Part shown: positions 7,597 through 17,183 of the stretch, piece by piece | Numbering within the stretch: position 1 is the stretch's first letter | Layout: each line of letters starts with the position of its first letter | DNA from: Cytophagales bacterium | GTDB taxonomy: Bacteria > Bacteroidota > Bacteroidia > Cytophagales > Cyclobacteriaceae | Assembly: GCA_025358885.1 (NCBI GenBank) | Contig: JANYHW010000030.1 | Coordinates: 1 to 50,371, forward strand | Length of the DNA stretch: 50,371 bases | Direction of reading: 5' to 3' | Notes under the pieces: generated by a model | Databases searched by the model: none | What the model was told of the DNA's origin: nothing | The model's input: only the letters and a program-made list of their open reading frames with translations | Program-made: the position numbers and the translations under genes

Positions 7597-8145
7597 ATGG
7601 AAACAGGTAAAATCATACTGGCGGATAAGCCAGATGGTCTTGAAGGAGCTGGCTTCTTTGCTACACAACTCGAAAAGGTGGTTGGGCTGGCAAGAAAAAA
7701 TTCAATCTGGCCACTGCCTTTCGCGACGTCATGCTGTGGTATCGAGTTTATGGCCACCATGGGCGCTCACTATGACCTTGCCCGTTTTGGTTCTGAACGT
7801 CTGAGTTTCTCTCCCCGCCAGGCCGACTTGCTCATGGTTATGGGGACAATTGCCAAGAAAATGGGACCCGTGCTTCGCCAGGTTTACGAACAAATGGCCG
7901 AACCTCGCTGGGTTCTTTCTGTTGGGGCCTGTGCTTCAAGTGGCGGCATTTTTGATACCTACAGTGTTTTGCAGGGAATTGACAGAATAATACCTGTGGA
8001 CGTGTATGTTCCCGGCTGCCCTCCGCGTCCTGAACAAATTATTGACGGGGTTATCAAGATTCAACGCCTGGTTGAGACAGAATCGCTGCGCAGGAGAGAT
8101 TCACCAGAATACAAGGCCATGCTGAACCACTATAATATTGAGTAA
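7597..8145 (+). CDS. nuoB: NADH-quinone oxidoreductase subunit B (cluster N2)
   Basis: A 182-residue peripheral-arm subunit carrying the terminal 4Fe-4S cluster N2, which passes electrons to quinone. The ligands are visible as the adjacent pair Cys46-Cys47, Cys112 (Gly-Ala-Cys-Ala) and Cys141 (Pro-Gly-Cys-Pro-Pro-Arg-Pro-Glu). ATG 7597 is chosen over the in-frame TTG at 7591 because an AAGG lies nine bases upstream of it (7584-7587). The nuoC start directly abuts its stop codon. Confidence 0.97.
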   Translation: METGKIILADKPDGLEGAGFFATQLEKVVGLARKNSIWPLPFATSCCGIEFMATMGAHYDLARFGSERLSFSPRQADLLMVMGTIAKKMGPVLRQVYEQMAEPRWVLSVGACASSGGIFDTYSVLQGIDRIIPVDVYVPGCPPRPEQIIDGVIKIQRLVETESLRRRDSPEYKAMLNHYNIE

Positions 8146-8643
8146 ATGACAGAAGGACTTGATAAAATAGTATCCATCGTAAAGGAGAAATTCGAATTCG
8201 ATCTTCTTCGAAGTGAAGTGCTTGTTGATTTTCCAACGATCGTGGTGAAGAATGAAAGGGTTGTGGAGATCATCAGCTATCTCTATGACCATCCAGAAGC
8301 AAAGTTCCAATTTCTAACGACACTCTGTGGCATTCACCTTCCGGAAGTAAACCAGATTGTCGTGATGTACCAATTGCATAACCTGATTACCAATCAACGT
8401 TTGCGCATTAAGACCTTTTTGCCCGTGGATAACCCTGTGATACCGACATTGACAACTGTATTCCCCTCCGCCAACTGGATGGAAAGGGAAACCTATGATT
8501 TCTATGGTGTTGTTTTTCAAGGGCACCCTAACCTCAAACGTATCCTCAATGTGGACGATATGATCATCTTCCCCATGCGCAAGGAATACCCCCTGGAAGA
8601 CCAGGTGCGGGAAGATAAGAATGATGCCATGTTTGGACGATGA
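8146..8643 (+). CDS. nuoC: NADH-quinone oxidoreductase subunit C
   Basis: A 165-residue protein of the complex I 30-kDa family, a non-cofactor scaffold that packs against NuoD in the hydrophilic arm. The C-terminal signature Glu-Arg-Glu-Thr-Tyr-Asp-Phe-Tyr-Gly, followed by Gly-His-Pro-x-Leu-Lys-Arg-Ile-Leu, lies at about residues 111-132. The gene is separate from nuoD, unlike the nuoCD fusion of enterobacteria. Its stop overlaps the nuoD ATG (ATGA), indicating coupled translation. Confidence 0.95.
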   Translation: MTEGLDKIVSIVKEKFEFDLLRSEVLVDFPTIVVKNERVVEIISYLYDHPEAKFQFLTTLCGIHLPEVNQIVVMYQLHNLITNQRLRIKTFLPVDNPVIPTLTTVFPSANWMERETYDFYGVVFQGHPNLKRILNVDDMIIFPMRKEYPLEDQVREDKNDAMFGR

Positions 8644-9860
8644 CGACCATGGAAGAAAAAGCAATTGTAAGCGATCAATACTATAAGGCGGAGGAAAAAC
8701 AATACTCTTACCTTAACCTGGGTCCCACACATCCAGCCACACACGGAATCTTTCAAAACGTCTTGAAGATGGATGGTGAGGTCATTGTCGATGCAACCCC
8801 AACCATCGGATATATTCACCGCGCATTTGAAAAACTTGCTGAACGACGACCATTCTATCAGATTACACCCATCACCGACAGGCTGAACTACTGTTCCGCA
8901 CCGATCAACAATATCGGGTGGCACATGACGGTCGAGAAATTGCTGGGAATTGAAATTCCCAAACGCGTCCACTACCTGCGCGTGATAATCATGGAACTCG
9001 CACGTATCACCGATCACCTGATTTGCAATGCCGTCATCGGAGTTGATACGGGTGCGCTCACTGGCTTCGTATACCTGTTTCAGCATCGCGAACTGGTGTA
9101 CGAAATATATGAAGAGATTTGCGGGGCAAGGCTGACGTCAAACATCGGACGCATAGGTGGATTTGAACGCGACTTCAGCCCCAAGGCATGGGAAAAGATT
9201 GATAAGTTCCTGAAAGAGTTTCCAGGTGTACTCAAAGAATTTGAGAACCTGCTTGTCCGCAACAGAATATTCATGGACCGCTCAATTGGTGTGGGAGGGA
9301 TCAGCGAGGAAAAAGCGTTGGGATATAGTTTCACTGGCCCCAACCTTCGTGCTGCCGGTGTCGACTATGATGTGAGAGTAGCCATACCTTATTCATCCTA
9401 TGAAGATTTCGAGTTCATCATTCCTGTTGGTCAAAACGGTGACGTCTATGATCGCTTCATGGTGCGACAAGAGGAAATGTGGCAAAGCCTAAGCATTATC
9501 CGGCAGGCAATTGAAAAATTGCCGGATGGTCCATTTCATGCGGACGTTCCCGATTTCTACCTTCCTCCCAAGGAAGAGGTCTATCACAATATGGAAGCCC
9601 TTATCTATCACTTCAAGATTGTGATGGGTGAGACTGATGTACCTAAGGGCGAGGTGTATCACAGCGTTGAAGGGGGCAACGGAGAGCTTGGTTTTTACCT
9701 GATCAGCGATGGAGGAAGAACACCCTTCCGACTTCACTTCAGAAGGCCGTGTTTTATTTACTATCAGGCATATCCTGAGATGATCAAAGGTTCCATGCTG
9801 TCGGATGCCATATTGACCTTAAGCAGCATGAATGTTATCGCTGGTGAGTTGGATGCATAG
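8640..9860 (+). CDS. nuoD: NADH-quinone oxidoreductase subunit D
   Basis: A 406-residue member of the 49-kDa family, related to the large subunit of NiFe hydrogenases but without metal. It forms the quinone cavity with NuoB. The Leu-Gly-Pro-x-His-Pro-Ala-Thr-His-Gly loop near residue 28 includes the quinone-headgroup His. The C-terminal Asp-x-Val-x-x-x-(Asp/Glu) region ends in Gly-Glu-Leu-Asp-Ala rather than the usual Asp-Arg tail. It overlaps nuoC by four bases; ATG 8649 is a possible alternative start. Confidence 0.97.
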   Translation: MTTMEEKAIVSDQYYKAEEKQYSYLNLGPTHPATHGIFQNVLKMDGEVIVDATPTIGYIHRAFEKLAERRPFYQITPITDRLNYCSAPINNIGWHMTVEKLLGIEIPKRVHYLRVIIMELARITDHLICNAVIGVDTGALTGFVYLFQHRELVYEIYEEICGARLTSNIGRIGGFERDFSPKAWEKIDKFLKEFPGVLKEFENLLVRNRIFMDRSIGVGGISEEKALGYSFTGPNLRAAGVDYDVRVAIPYSSYEDFEFIIPVGQNGDVYDRFMVRQEEMWQSLSIIRQAIEKLPDGPFHADVPDFYLPPKEEVYHNMEALIYHFKIVMGETDVPKGEVYHSVEGGNGELGFYLISDGGRTPFRLHFRRPCFIYYQAYPEMIKGSMLSDAILTLSSMNVIAGELDA

Positions 9861-9889
9861 ATAAAATTTGAATAACTATTGACGCACTG

Positions 9890-10405
9890 ATGTCTGAAGT
9901 AAGGTTTTCCAATGATACCCTGACGCTGGTGAGCAAACTCATCGGCCGATACCCCGAGGGTAGGCAAAAATCCGCCTTGCTTCCCTTGCTGCATATTGCG
10001 CAGTCTGAATTTGAGGGGTGGCTCAGTGTTCCCACCATGGATTATGTAGCCTCGTTGTTGAAAATACAGCCCATTGAAGTCTATGAAGTAGCATCGTTCT
10101 ACTCTATGTTCAACTTAAAGCCGGTAGGCAGGTGCCTGCTTGAAGTCTGCCAGACTGGTCCATGCTGGTTGAGGGGCTCCGATGACATTGTAATTCACCT
10201 GGAGAAAAAACTGGGTATCAAAGTAGGAGAGACCACTGCCGACGGCATGTTTACCCTAAAGACGGTAGAGTGCCTTGGTTCCTGTGATACCGCACCCATG
10301 CTTCAATGCGGCGCCGCCTATTATGAAAACCTTACTACCGAGAGCGTCGATGCGCTGCTGGTGAAATTGAATGCAGACGGCGAGAGAAGCTCCTATATGA
10401 AATGA
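9890..10405 (+). CDS. nuoE: NADH-quinone oxidoreductase subunit E (cluster N1a)
   Basis: A 171-residue thioredoxin-like 2Fe-2S subunit of the NADH dehydrogenase module. The four ligands are Cys87 and Cys92 (Cys-x4-Cys) and Cys128 and Cys132 (Cys-x3-Cys), as in the 24-kDa family. An N-terminal helical bundle covers about residues 10-70. It partners with NuoF at the tip of the hydrophilic arm. It lies 29 bases after nuoD and 15 before nuoF. Confidence 0.96.
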   Translation: MSEVRFSNDTLTLVSKLIGRYPEGRQKSALLPLLHIAQSEFEGWLSVPTMDYVASLLKIQPIEVYEVASFYSMFNLKPVGRCLLEVCQTGPCWLRGSDDIVIHLEKKLGIKVGETTADGMFTLKTVECLGSCDTAPMLQCGAAYYENLTTESVDALLVKLNADGERSSYMK

Positions 10406-10420
10406 TCAATATCAAACAGA

Positions 10421-11782
10421 ATGGGTAAGCAATTCTTGTTGGGAAATATCAAGGTACCGGGCATTCACACCTACGATGTCTATCGGAAGCATGGTGGCTA
10501 CAATGCTGCTGAGAAAGCTCTCAAGACACAGACCCGGGATCAGGTAATTGAAGAAGTTAAATTCTCAGGCCTTCGCGGAAGAGGTGGAGCAGGCTTTCCA
10601 TCAGGGATGAAATGGAGCTTTCTTGATCAAAAATCGGACAAGCCGCGATATCTCGTGTGCAATGCAGATGAAAGTGAACCAGGCACCTTCAAAGACAGGT
10701 TTCTGATGGAGAAATTACCGCACCTGCTCATCGAAGGCATGATCATCTCAAGCTATGCACTTGGCGCGAAGACATCTTATATTTATATCAGAGGCGAATA
10801 CATGTATGTACTCCGTATCCTGGAGAAGGCCATCCTGGAAGCGTACGCAGCGGGATTCCTGGGCAAGAATATTCTTGGAACGGATTTTTCTCTGGACCTG
10901 TATGTTCACCCGGGTGCCGGGGCATATATCTGTGGTGAGGAGACAGCGCTTCTCGAATCACTCGAAGGGAAGCGTGGACTCCCAAGGCTAAAACCGCCGT
11001 TCCCTGCGATTGCGGGTTTGTATGCTTGCCCCACTGTGGTCAACAATGTGGAGACCATTGCATCTGTTCCCTGCATCGTGAACATCAGCGCCGACCTGTA
11101 CAATGACATTGGCATAGGCAAAAGCACAGGCACAAAATTGATTTCGGCCAGCGGTCATATCAACAAACCTGGTGTTTATGAAATAGAACTCGGACTGCCC
11201 GTGGAAGAGTTTATATACTCCGATGAGTATTGCGGAGGCATCTGGAAAGGGAGGAGTCTGAAGGCTGTGGTGGCGGGTGGATCATCCGTTCCGATTCTCC
11301 CTGCCAACCTGATATTGAAGACGGCCAAAGGAGAGCCTCGCCTAATGACATATGAATCGCTTTCTGACGGAGGATTTGTAAGTGGCAGCATGCTGGGATC
11401 CGGTGGATTTATTGTAATGGACGAAACAACATGCATTGTGCGCAATCTGTGGACGTTCGCGCGGTTCTATCATCACGAATCATGCGGACAATGCAGTCCT
11501 TGTCGGGAAGGCACAGGATGGATGGAGAAAGTATTGCATCGCATTGAGCATGGTCATGGTCACATGAGCGATGTTGACTTGCTTGTCGACATCGCCAAGA
11601 AGATCGAAGGGAACACCATATGTCCACTGGGCGATGCTGCCGCGTGGCCCGTGGCTAGCGCCATAAGGCATTTTCGTGAAGAATTTGAATACCACGTGAA
11701 GTATCCCGAAAAGGTAAAAGACCCAAAACATTTTGAAAAGGAACCGTTTGTTTCTGAAAAATTGGAGCGAGCAGTGCATTGA
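10421..11782 (+). CDS. nuoF: NADH-quinone oxidoreductase subunit F (NADH/FMN, cluster N3)
   Basis: A 453-residue subunit that oxidises NADH via FMN. The glycine-rich nucleotide motif Gly-Arg-Gly-Gly-Ala-Gly-Phe-Pro lies near residue 52, the FMN site Asn-Ala-Asp-Glu-Ser-Glu-Pro-Gly-Thr near 81-89, and the second glycine-rich loop Gly-Ala-Gly-Ala-Tyr-Ile-Cys-Gly-Glu-Glu near 165. The 4Fe-4S N3 ligands are Cys355, Cys358, Cys361 and Cys401. With NuoE and NuoG it makes the electron-input module, so this complex is NADH-fed, not the ferredoxin-type 11-subunit form. Confidence 0.97.
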   Translation: MGKQFLLGNIKVPGIHTYDVYRKHGGYNAAEKALKTQTRDQVIEEVKFSGLRGRGGAGFPSGMKWSFLDQKSDKPRYLVCNADESEPGTFKDRFLMEKLPHLLIEGMIISSYALGAKTSYIYIRGEYMYVLRILEKAILEAYAAGFLGKNILGTDFSLDLYVHPGAGAYICGEETALLESLEGKRGLPRLKPPFPAIAGLYACPTVVNNVETIASVPCIVNISADLYNDIGIGKSTGTKLISASGHINKPGVYEIELGLPVEEFIYSDEYCGGIWKGRSLKAVVAGGSSVPILPANLILKTAKGEPRLMTYESLSDGGFVSGSMLGSGGFIVMDETTCIVRNLWTFARFYHHESCGQCSPCREGTGWMEKVLHRIEHGHGHMSDVDLLVDIAKKIEGNTICPLGDAAAWPVASAIRHFREEFEYHVKYPEKVKDPKHFEKEPFVSEKLERAVH

Positions 11783-11812
11783 ACTTAAGAAATAAGAATT
11801 AGGAATTCGCCA

Positions 11813-12811
11813 ATGGCCAAAGTAACGATCGATGGAATAGAGATAGAGGTTCAGGATGGTACTACCATTCTGAATGCTGCCCGTCAAATTGGAGGCGATT
11901 CAGTTCCGCCGGCCATGTGCTATTATTCTTCGTTGAAAGACAGCGGTGGAAAATGCAGGGTATGCCTTGTGAAGGTTGCCCAAGGCTCTGCCAAGGACCC
12001 GAGGCCCATGCCAAAGCTTATGGCGTCATGCCGCACTCCGGTCATGGATGGAATGGTTGTACAAAGCATCACCTCGCCTGAAGTGCTTGAGGCGCGGAAA
12101 AGTGTGGTGGAATTCTTACTCATCAACCATCCCCTGGATTGCCCTATCTGCGACCAGGCAGGAGAATGTGATCTTCAGAATCTCGCCTACAAGCATGGCG
12201 TCGGGCAGACCAGGTATGAGGAAGAGAAGCGAACCTTCGAAAAAATTGATATCGGCGACAAGATAAAACTGCACATGACCCGTTGCATCCTTTGCTACCG
12301 GTGCACATTTGTAGCGAACCAAATTACCGATAACAGGGTGCATGGAATTATTGGACGTGGCGACGCCTCGGAAATAAGCACTTATATTCAGAAGGCAGTT
12401 GATAACGACTTCTCCGGCAACATGATCGACGTTTGCCCGGTAGGAGCCCTTACCGATAAAACATTCCGGTTCAAGAGCCGAGTGTGGTTTACCAATCCCC
12501 TGGATGCCCACCGCGATTGCAAGAAGTGTTCAGGAAAGGTGGTACTTTGGACGAAAGGTGAGGAAGTCCTGCGTGTTTCGGCACGGACCGATCAATACAA
12601 TGAAGTGAAAGAGTTTATTTGCAACGAGTGCAGGTTTGATCATAAGATCAAGTCCGACTGGATCATTGAGGGGCCAAGACACATCGACCGTCATTCGGTG
12701 ATTGCACAAAACCATTATGAAAAGTCTGACCTCCAAAAGCTCAAGAAGGAAATCGACAGGCAGATTGAATTTGAGAAAGGAAAATTGCTGTCACCAAACA
12801 ACCCCGGATGA
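11813..12811 (+). CDS. nuoG: NADH-quinone oxidoreductase subunit G, short form
   Basis: A 332-residue protein, against about 900 in E. coli. It has the N-terminal 2Fe-2S ferredoxin domain (Cys-x-Tyr ... Gly-Gly-Lys-Cys-Arg-Val-Cys, later Cys-Arg-Thr-Pro), the His-Cys cluster region (His-Pro-Leu-Asp-Cys-x-x-Cys-x5-Cys), the tandem-cluster Cys-Ile-Leu-Cys-Tyr-Arg-Cys ... Cys-Pro-Val-Gly-Ala-Leu, and then only the start of the molybdopterin-oxidoreductase region (Cys-Lys-Lys-Cys, Cys-Asn-Glu-Cys). The large non-catalytic MGD domain is absent. Short NuoG is a known pattern in many Bacteroidota, so this is probably not a truncation. Its stop overlaps nuoH by four bases. Confidence 0.95.
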   Translation: MAKVTIDGIEIEVQDGTTILNAARQIGGDSVPPAMCYYSSLKDSGGKCRVCLVKVAQGSAKDPRPMPKLMASCRTPVMDGMVVQSITSPEVLEARKSVVEFLLINHPLDCPICDQAGECDLQNLAYKHGVGQTRYEEEKRTFEKIDIGDKIKLHMTRCILCYRCTFVANQITDNRVHGIIGRGDASEISTYIQKAVDNDFSGNMIDVCPVGALTDKTFRFKSRVWFTNPLDAHRDCKKCSGKVVLWTKGEEVLRVSARTDQYNEVKEFICNECRFDHKIKSDWIIEGPRHIDRHSVIAQNHYEKSDLQKLKKEIDRQIEFEKGKLLSPNNPG

Positions 12812-13851
12812 TTTCATTCTTGCTCTATAAAGGAATTGTCATTGGAGTGATCTTCACGATTACGCTACTGATCGCTGCATACTCTACGTATGCAGAACGG
12901 AAGGTGGCAGCGTTCATGCAAGATAGAATAGGGCCTGACCGTGCAGGACCATTCGGAATTCTTCAGCCCCTTGCCGATGGACTAAAATTCATCATGAAGG
13001 AAGAGATCATTCCAAATGTTTCCAACAAGCTGCTGTTCATACTCGGTCCCTGCATTGGGATGCTTACCGCCCTCATGGCCGGGGTAATAATTCCATGGGG
13101 AAACACACTTATTGTTAATGGGAATGAGTATTCCCTTCAGATTGCTGATCTGAACATAGGCATCTTATATGTTTTTGGAGTCGTATCCATTGGCGTGTAT
13201 GGAATTATGATCGGTGGCTGGGCCTCGAACAATAAATTCTCGCTACTTGGTGCTATCCGTGCTTCAGCCCAAATGATCAGCTATGAGATTGCCATGGGAT
13301 TATCCATCATTGCACTCATCATCATGACAGGCACCCTGAGTCTTGGCGAGATCGATGTCCTGCAGGCAGGAGGGGCCGGGAATGACTGGAATTTTTGGAA
13401 CGTTGTTTATCAACCCCTGGGCTTTGTCATCTTTCTCATTTGCGCTTTCGCGGAATGCAACCGGACACCCTTTGATTTGCCCGAATGCGAAACAGAATTG
13501 GTGGGAGGATACCATACCGAGTACAGTAGCATGAAGCTTGGCTTCTACCTGTTTGCAGAGTATATCAATATGTTCATTTCCTCGGCAGTAATATCCACGC
13601 TTTACTTCGGAGGATACAATTTTCCATTCATGAACAACCTGGGACTTGACCATAACACGATAACGGTGTTGGGTACCATCGCGCTGTTCGCTAAGATTTT
13701 CTTTTTCATTTTCTTTTTTATGTGGATCAGGTGGACGGTACCCAGGTTCCGGTATGACCAGCTCATGAACCTCGGCTGGAAAATGCTGATACCGCTGGCC
13801 GTCGCCAATATATTCGTTACAGGACTGGTGCTCATTTTAACAAGGGGATAG
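12808..13851 (+). CDS. nuoH: NADH-quinone oxidoreductase subunit H
   Basis: A 347-residue membrane subunit with eight expected helices that forms the floor of the quinone tunnel. Signatures seen are Asp-Arg-Ile-Gly-Pro-(Asp/Asn)-Arg ... Gln-Pro-Leu-Ala-Asp near residues 38-58, Ala-Gln-Met-Ile-Ser-Tyr-Glu near 155, and Glu-Cys-Glu-Thr-Glu-Leu-Val-Gly-Gly-Tyr-His-Thr-Glu-Tyr near 226, whose acidic residues lead protons into the membrane arm. Coupled by ATGA to nuoG. Confidence 0.97.
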   Translation: MISFLLYKGIVIGVIFTITLLIAAYSTYAERKVAAFMQDRIGPDRAGPFGILQPLADGLKFIMKEEIIPNVSNKLLFILGPCIGMLTALMAGVIIPWGNTLIVNGNEYSLQIADLNIGILYVFGVVSIGVYGIMIGGWASNNKFSLLGAIRASAQMISYEIAMGLSIIALIIMTGTLSLGEIDVLQAGGAGNDWNFWNVVYQPLGFVIFLICAFAECNRTPFDLPECETELVGGYHTEYSSMKLGFYLFAEYINMFISSAVISTLYFGGYNFPFMNNLGLDHNTITVLGTIALFAKIFFFIFFFMWIRWTVPRFRYDQLMNLGWKMLIPLAVANIFVTGLVLILTRG

Positions 13852-13864
13852 CAATTCATACAAG

Positions 13865-14428
13865 ATGTTAACCGACCGATCGAAAGTTGTAGTGAAGAAA
13901 GAAATGACTCTCACCGAGCGGTTGTACCTGCCTGCCATTGTGGGTGGAATCCTCATTACCATCAGGCATTTTTTTCGAAAAAGTGCAACTATCCGTTATC
14001 CGGAGAAAAAACGAGAAATCAGTGATATCTGGAGAGGTCAACATGTTTTGAAACGCGATGATGAAGGAGCGGAGCGGTGCACGGCCTGCGGATTGTGTGC
14101 TGTAGCCTGTCCCGCAGAAGCCATCACCATGGTGGCAGCTGAAAGAAAGCCAGGGGAAGAGAAATTGTACCGGGAAGAGAAGTATGCATCGACCTATGAA
14201 ATCAACATGCTTCGCTGCATCTTCTGCGGACTTTGCGAAGAAGCGTGTCCCAAGGAAGCAATCTTCCTCACAGACAGGATTATCGAAACCGATTACACCA
14301 GGAAGGGTTTCGTTTTTGGAAAAGATAAACTTGTAGAGCCTGTTGCTGAACGGGTTGATGTGACCAAGAGACAGACTAAAGACGTGCTGGACTTCAAGAA
14401 ACACAAAGAGTATAGTCATAACAAATAA
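13865..14428 (+). CDS. nuoI: NADH-quinone oxidoreductase subunit I (clusters N6a/N6b)
   Basis: A 187-residue ferredoxin-like subunit with two 4Fe-4S clusters that link the chain to N2. The ligand sets are Cys72, Cys75, Cys78 (with Cys128 completing) and Cys118, Cys121, Cys124 (with Cys82 completing). The N-terminal amphipathic segment anchors it on the membrane face. Thirteen bases after nuoH. Confidence 0.96.
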   Translation: MLTDRSKVVVKKEMTLTERLYLPAIVGGILITIRHFFRKSATIRYPEKKREISDIWRGQHVLKRDDEGAERCTACGLCAVACPAEAITMVAAERKPGEEKLYREEKYASTYEINMLRCIFCGLCEEACPKEAIFLTDRIIETDYTRKGFVFGKDKLVEPVAERVDVTKRQTKDVLDFKKHKEYSHNK

Positions 14429-14439
14429 TTACTATTCGC

Positions 14440-14964
14440 GTGACCCTCAACTTGTTCTACTTTCTTTCTTTCGTCGCGATCTTCTCAGCCTTACTGGTTG
14501 TGTTTTCCAGGAATCCCGTGTATAGCGTTTTGTACCTCATCATAACATTCTTTGCCATCGCCGGACATTATATCTTGCTGAACGCACAATTTCTGGCGGC
14601 AGTCCATGTCATTGTCTATGCAGGTGCGATTATGGTGCTTTTCCTCTATGTCATCATGCTGTTGAACCTGAACACGGAAACCGAGCCGCACAAGAGTAGT
14701 GTGCTGAAGATTGCAGCCACGATTTGCGCCGGACTACTCATGATCGTGCTGGTGGGATCATTCAAAGGGGCCGATGTCTTGGTCCAGCGTTCAGTCGAAG
14801 GTGCGCCCGTGGGACTGGTCAAGAACCTGGGAATAGTATTGTTCAAGGATTTTCTGTTCCCTTTCGAGATGGCCTCGGTATTGTTACTGGCCGCGATGGT
14901 TGGAGCAGTCATGCTGGGTAAATCAGAAGCCAGAACAGAACCAACAAATTCCAAGGTGCCATGA
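14440..14964 (+). CDS. nuoJ: NADH-quinone oxidoreductase subunit J
   Basis: A 174-residue membrane subunit with five hydrophobic helices. The [15 protein letters not shown] segment near residues 60-76 is the family hallmark, the helix whose pi-bulge is involved in coupling. The start is a GTG, as no ATG lies near; translation of the upstream family-conserved residues requires it. The stop overlaps nuoK by four bases. Confidence 0.94.
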   Translation: MTLNLFYFLSFVAIFSALLVVFSRNPVYSVLYLIITFFAIAGHYILLNAQFLAAVHVIVYAGAIMVLFLYVIMLLNLNTETEPHKSSVLKIAATICAGLLMIVLVGSFKGADVLVQRSVEGAPVGLVKNLGIVLFKDFLFPFEMASVLLLAAMVGAVMLGKSEARTEPTNSKVP

Positions 14965-15263
14965 TCCCCATTGACTATTACCTCTGGCTTAGTGCGGTTC
15001 TCTTCAGCATCGGTGTTCTTGGTGTCTTGTACCGCAGAAATGCGATTATCATCTTCATGTGTATCGAACTTATGCTCAATGCCGTGAACCTGCTCATGGT
15101 GGCTTTCTCAAATTACCTGAATGACGCGGCAGGACAGGTGTTTGTATTCTTCATCATGGCTGTAGCAGCTGCCGAAGTTGCTGTAGGTCTAGCCATTCTA
15201 ATCATGATGTACAGAAATACCCGCACCACGGATATCAATGTATTGAACCGACTCAAATGGTAA
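14961..15263 (+). CDS. nuoK: NADH-quinone oxidoreductase subunit K
   Basis: A 100-residue, three-helix, MrpC-like subunit. The two conserved membrane Glu residues are in [10 protein letters not shown] (near residue 35) and [10 protein letters not shown] (near 71); both are part of the proton path. It overlaps nuoJ by four bases and nuoL by seven. Confidence 0.96.
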   Translation: MIPIDYYLWLSAVLFSIGVLGVLYRRNAIIIFMCIELMLNAVNLLMVAFSNYLNDAAGQVFVFFIMAVAAAEVAVGLAILIMMYRNTRTTDINVLNRLKW

Positions 15264-17173
15264 GCAACGACCTCCTGACGATATTGATCCCACTCTTACC
15301 CTTGCTGGGCTTCATCAGCATTGGGCTTCTTGGCAAGCCTCTTTCCAACCGTGCAGCAACTTACCTCGCCTGCGGATCCGTATTGGTCTCATTTGTTATT
15401 TCCTTCATTCTTTTCATCCAACTGCTTCAGGGTGCCTCTCGGATTGAAGTAACGGTTTTCAACTGGATCCATGCAGGCAACTTTAATGCAAGTATCGGAT
15501 TTCTTGTTGATCCGCTCTCTTCGATTATGCTCTTGATCATCACCGGTGTTGGTTTCCTCATACATGTATATTCTGTGGGCTACATGCATGATGATGCAGG
15601 CTATAACCGGTTCTTCTCTTACCTTAACCTCTTCATTTTCTTCATGCTCATGCTTGTCATGGGTGCCAACTATCTGGTCATGTTTGTAGGTTGGGAAGGT
15701 GTAGGATTGTGTTCCTACCTTCTCATTGGCTTTTGGTTCAAAAATCAGGAGTACAACAAGGCGGCAAACAAGGCCTTCATCATGAACCGCATTGGTGATC
15801 TTGGCTTGTTGTTGGGTGTCATTCTGATTTTCATTAACCTGGGAAGCCTTGACTACGCTGAAGTATTTCCTAAACTAGCTTCCCTCGACTCTGGACTGCT
15901 CACGCTGATTGCTGTCTTGCTATTCGTGGGGGCAATGGGCAAAAGCGCCCAGATCCCCTTGTTCACGTGGTTGCCAGATGCTATGGCAGGTCCCACACCT
16001 GTCTCTGCTTTGATCCATGCTGCGACCATGGTGACCGCTGGCGTTTACATGGTTGCACGTAATAATCTTCTTTATTCCATGTCCCCTGTTGCTATGGAGT
16101 TGGTCCTGGTGATTGGCCTCGTTACTGCCCTCTTCGCTGCAAGCATTGCGTTGACACAGAACGACATTAAGAAAGTCCTGGCTTATTCAACGATCAGCCA
16201 GCTAGGACTGATGTTTGTTGCCTTGGGATTGGGTGCATATTCAGCTGGTATCTTTCATATGGCCACACATGCCTTCTTCAAAGCACTGCTGTTTCTTGGC
16301 GCCGGAAGCGTGATCCATTCTTTGCAAGGCGAACAGAACATCAGCAAGATGGGAGGGCTGAAGGGGTTGTTGCCAATAACTTTTATTACTTTCCTGACAG
16401 GCGTACTGGCCATTTCAGGCATTCCACCATTCGCCGGGTTCTTCTCCAAAGATGAAATTCTAGCCGAAGCTTTTAGGATTAACTACTTCGTATGGGGCCT
16501 AGCCTTGCTTACATCACTGCTGACCGTCTTCTACATGTTCCGCTTGCTCTTTCTTGTCTTCTATGGTAAGCCCCGGGTTAGCGAAGAAAAGATGCACCAT
16601 CTCCATGAGGCACCAAGAAGTATGGCCCTACCGCTGATGGCGCTTGCTATACTCTCGATTCTGGGAGGGTTCATGAATGTGCCCGAGTCATTATTTGGTT
16701 CAGGTTGGTTAAACGGTTTTCTTTCACCTGTATTTGCAGCTTCTGAAAGTTTTCAGGAAGCCAGCCCCAGCGCCTTGTCCTATTCAATCGAATACATGCT
16801 GATGGCATTTGTACTGGGCTTCACAGCATTGACCATTGGAATTGCCTACTCACGTTATGTTCGAAAAGACGTGATTCCCTCAGGAGAAGGATCGTCTATG
16901 TCAGGCCTTCAGAAGCTGTCCTTTCACAAATATTACATCGATGAGTTGTATGACACAATGGTGGTGAAGCCATTGTTCTGGTTGTCAACAAAACTAGATG
17001 AAGTAATTGAAAAGCTGGGGATTGACAAGCTCGTAAACAGTTTGGGTGATATCGTGGTTCAGTGCAGCAATGGACTGAGGCTGTTTCAAACGGGAAGGAT
17101 CGGATCTTATGTATTTGCTATGGTCGTCGGCATCATACTTATGTTGGCAATTGGTTTGATCAATTCATGGTGA
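15257..17173 (+). CDS. nuoL: NADH-quinone oxidoreductase subunit L
   Basis: A 638-residue antiporter-like subunit at the distal end of the membrane arm. The conserved Glu in [11 protein letters not shown], the Lys in Gly-Lys-Ser-Ala-Gln-(Ile)-Pro-Leu-x-x-Trp-Leu-Pro-Asp-Ala-Met, and the discontinuous-helix Pro residues are present. The C-terminal portion holds the lateral-helix region and a final hydrophobic anchor (about 610-635). Length is family-typical. It overlaps nuoK by seven bases. Confidence 0.96.
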   Translation: MVSNDLLTILIPLLPLLGFISIGLLGKPLSNRAATYLACGSVLVSFVISFILFIQLLQGASRIEVTVFNWIHAGNFNASIGFLVDPLSSIMLLIITGVGFLIHVYSVGYMHDDAGYNRFFSYLNLFIFFMLMLVMGANYLVMFVGWEGVGLCSYLLIGFWFKNQEYNKAANKAFIMNRIGDLGLLLGVILIFINLGSLDYAEVFPKLASLDSGLLTLIAVLLFVGAMGKSAQIPLFTWLPDAMAGPTPVSALIHAATMVTAGVYMVARNNLLYSMSPVAMELVLVIGLVTALFAASIALTQNDIKKVLAYSTISQLGLMFVALGLGAYSAGIFHMATHAFFKALLFLGAGSVIHSLQGEQNISKMGGLKGLLPITFITFLTGVLAISGIPPFAGFFSKDEILAEAFRINYFVWGLALLTSLLTVFYMFRLLFLVFYGKPRVSEEKMHHLHEAPRSMALPLMALAILSILGGFMNVPESLFGSGWLNGFLSPVFAASESFQEASPSALSYSIEYMLMAFVLGFTALTIGIAYSRYVRKDVIPSGEGSSMSGLQKLSFHKYYIDELYDTMVVKPLFWLSTKLDEVIEKLGIDKLVNSLGDIVVQCSNGLRLFQTGRIGSYVFAMVVGIILMLAIGLINSW

Positions 17174-17183
17174 AAGGACAATT

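Noticed and set aside
8517-9086. A 189-codon open frame on the minus strand across the end of nuoC and the start of nuoD
   Set aside because: It lies wholly antisense to two unmistakable complex I genes, has no recognisable domain and no start context; it is a shadow of the coding frames.
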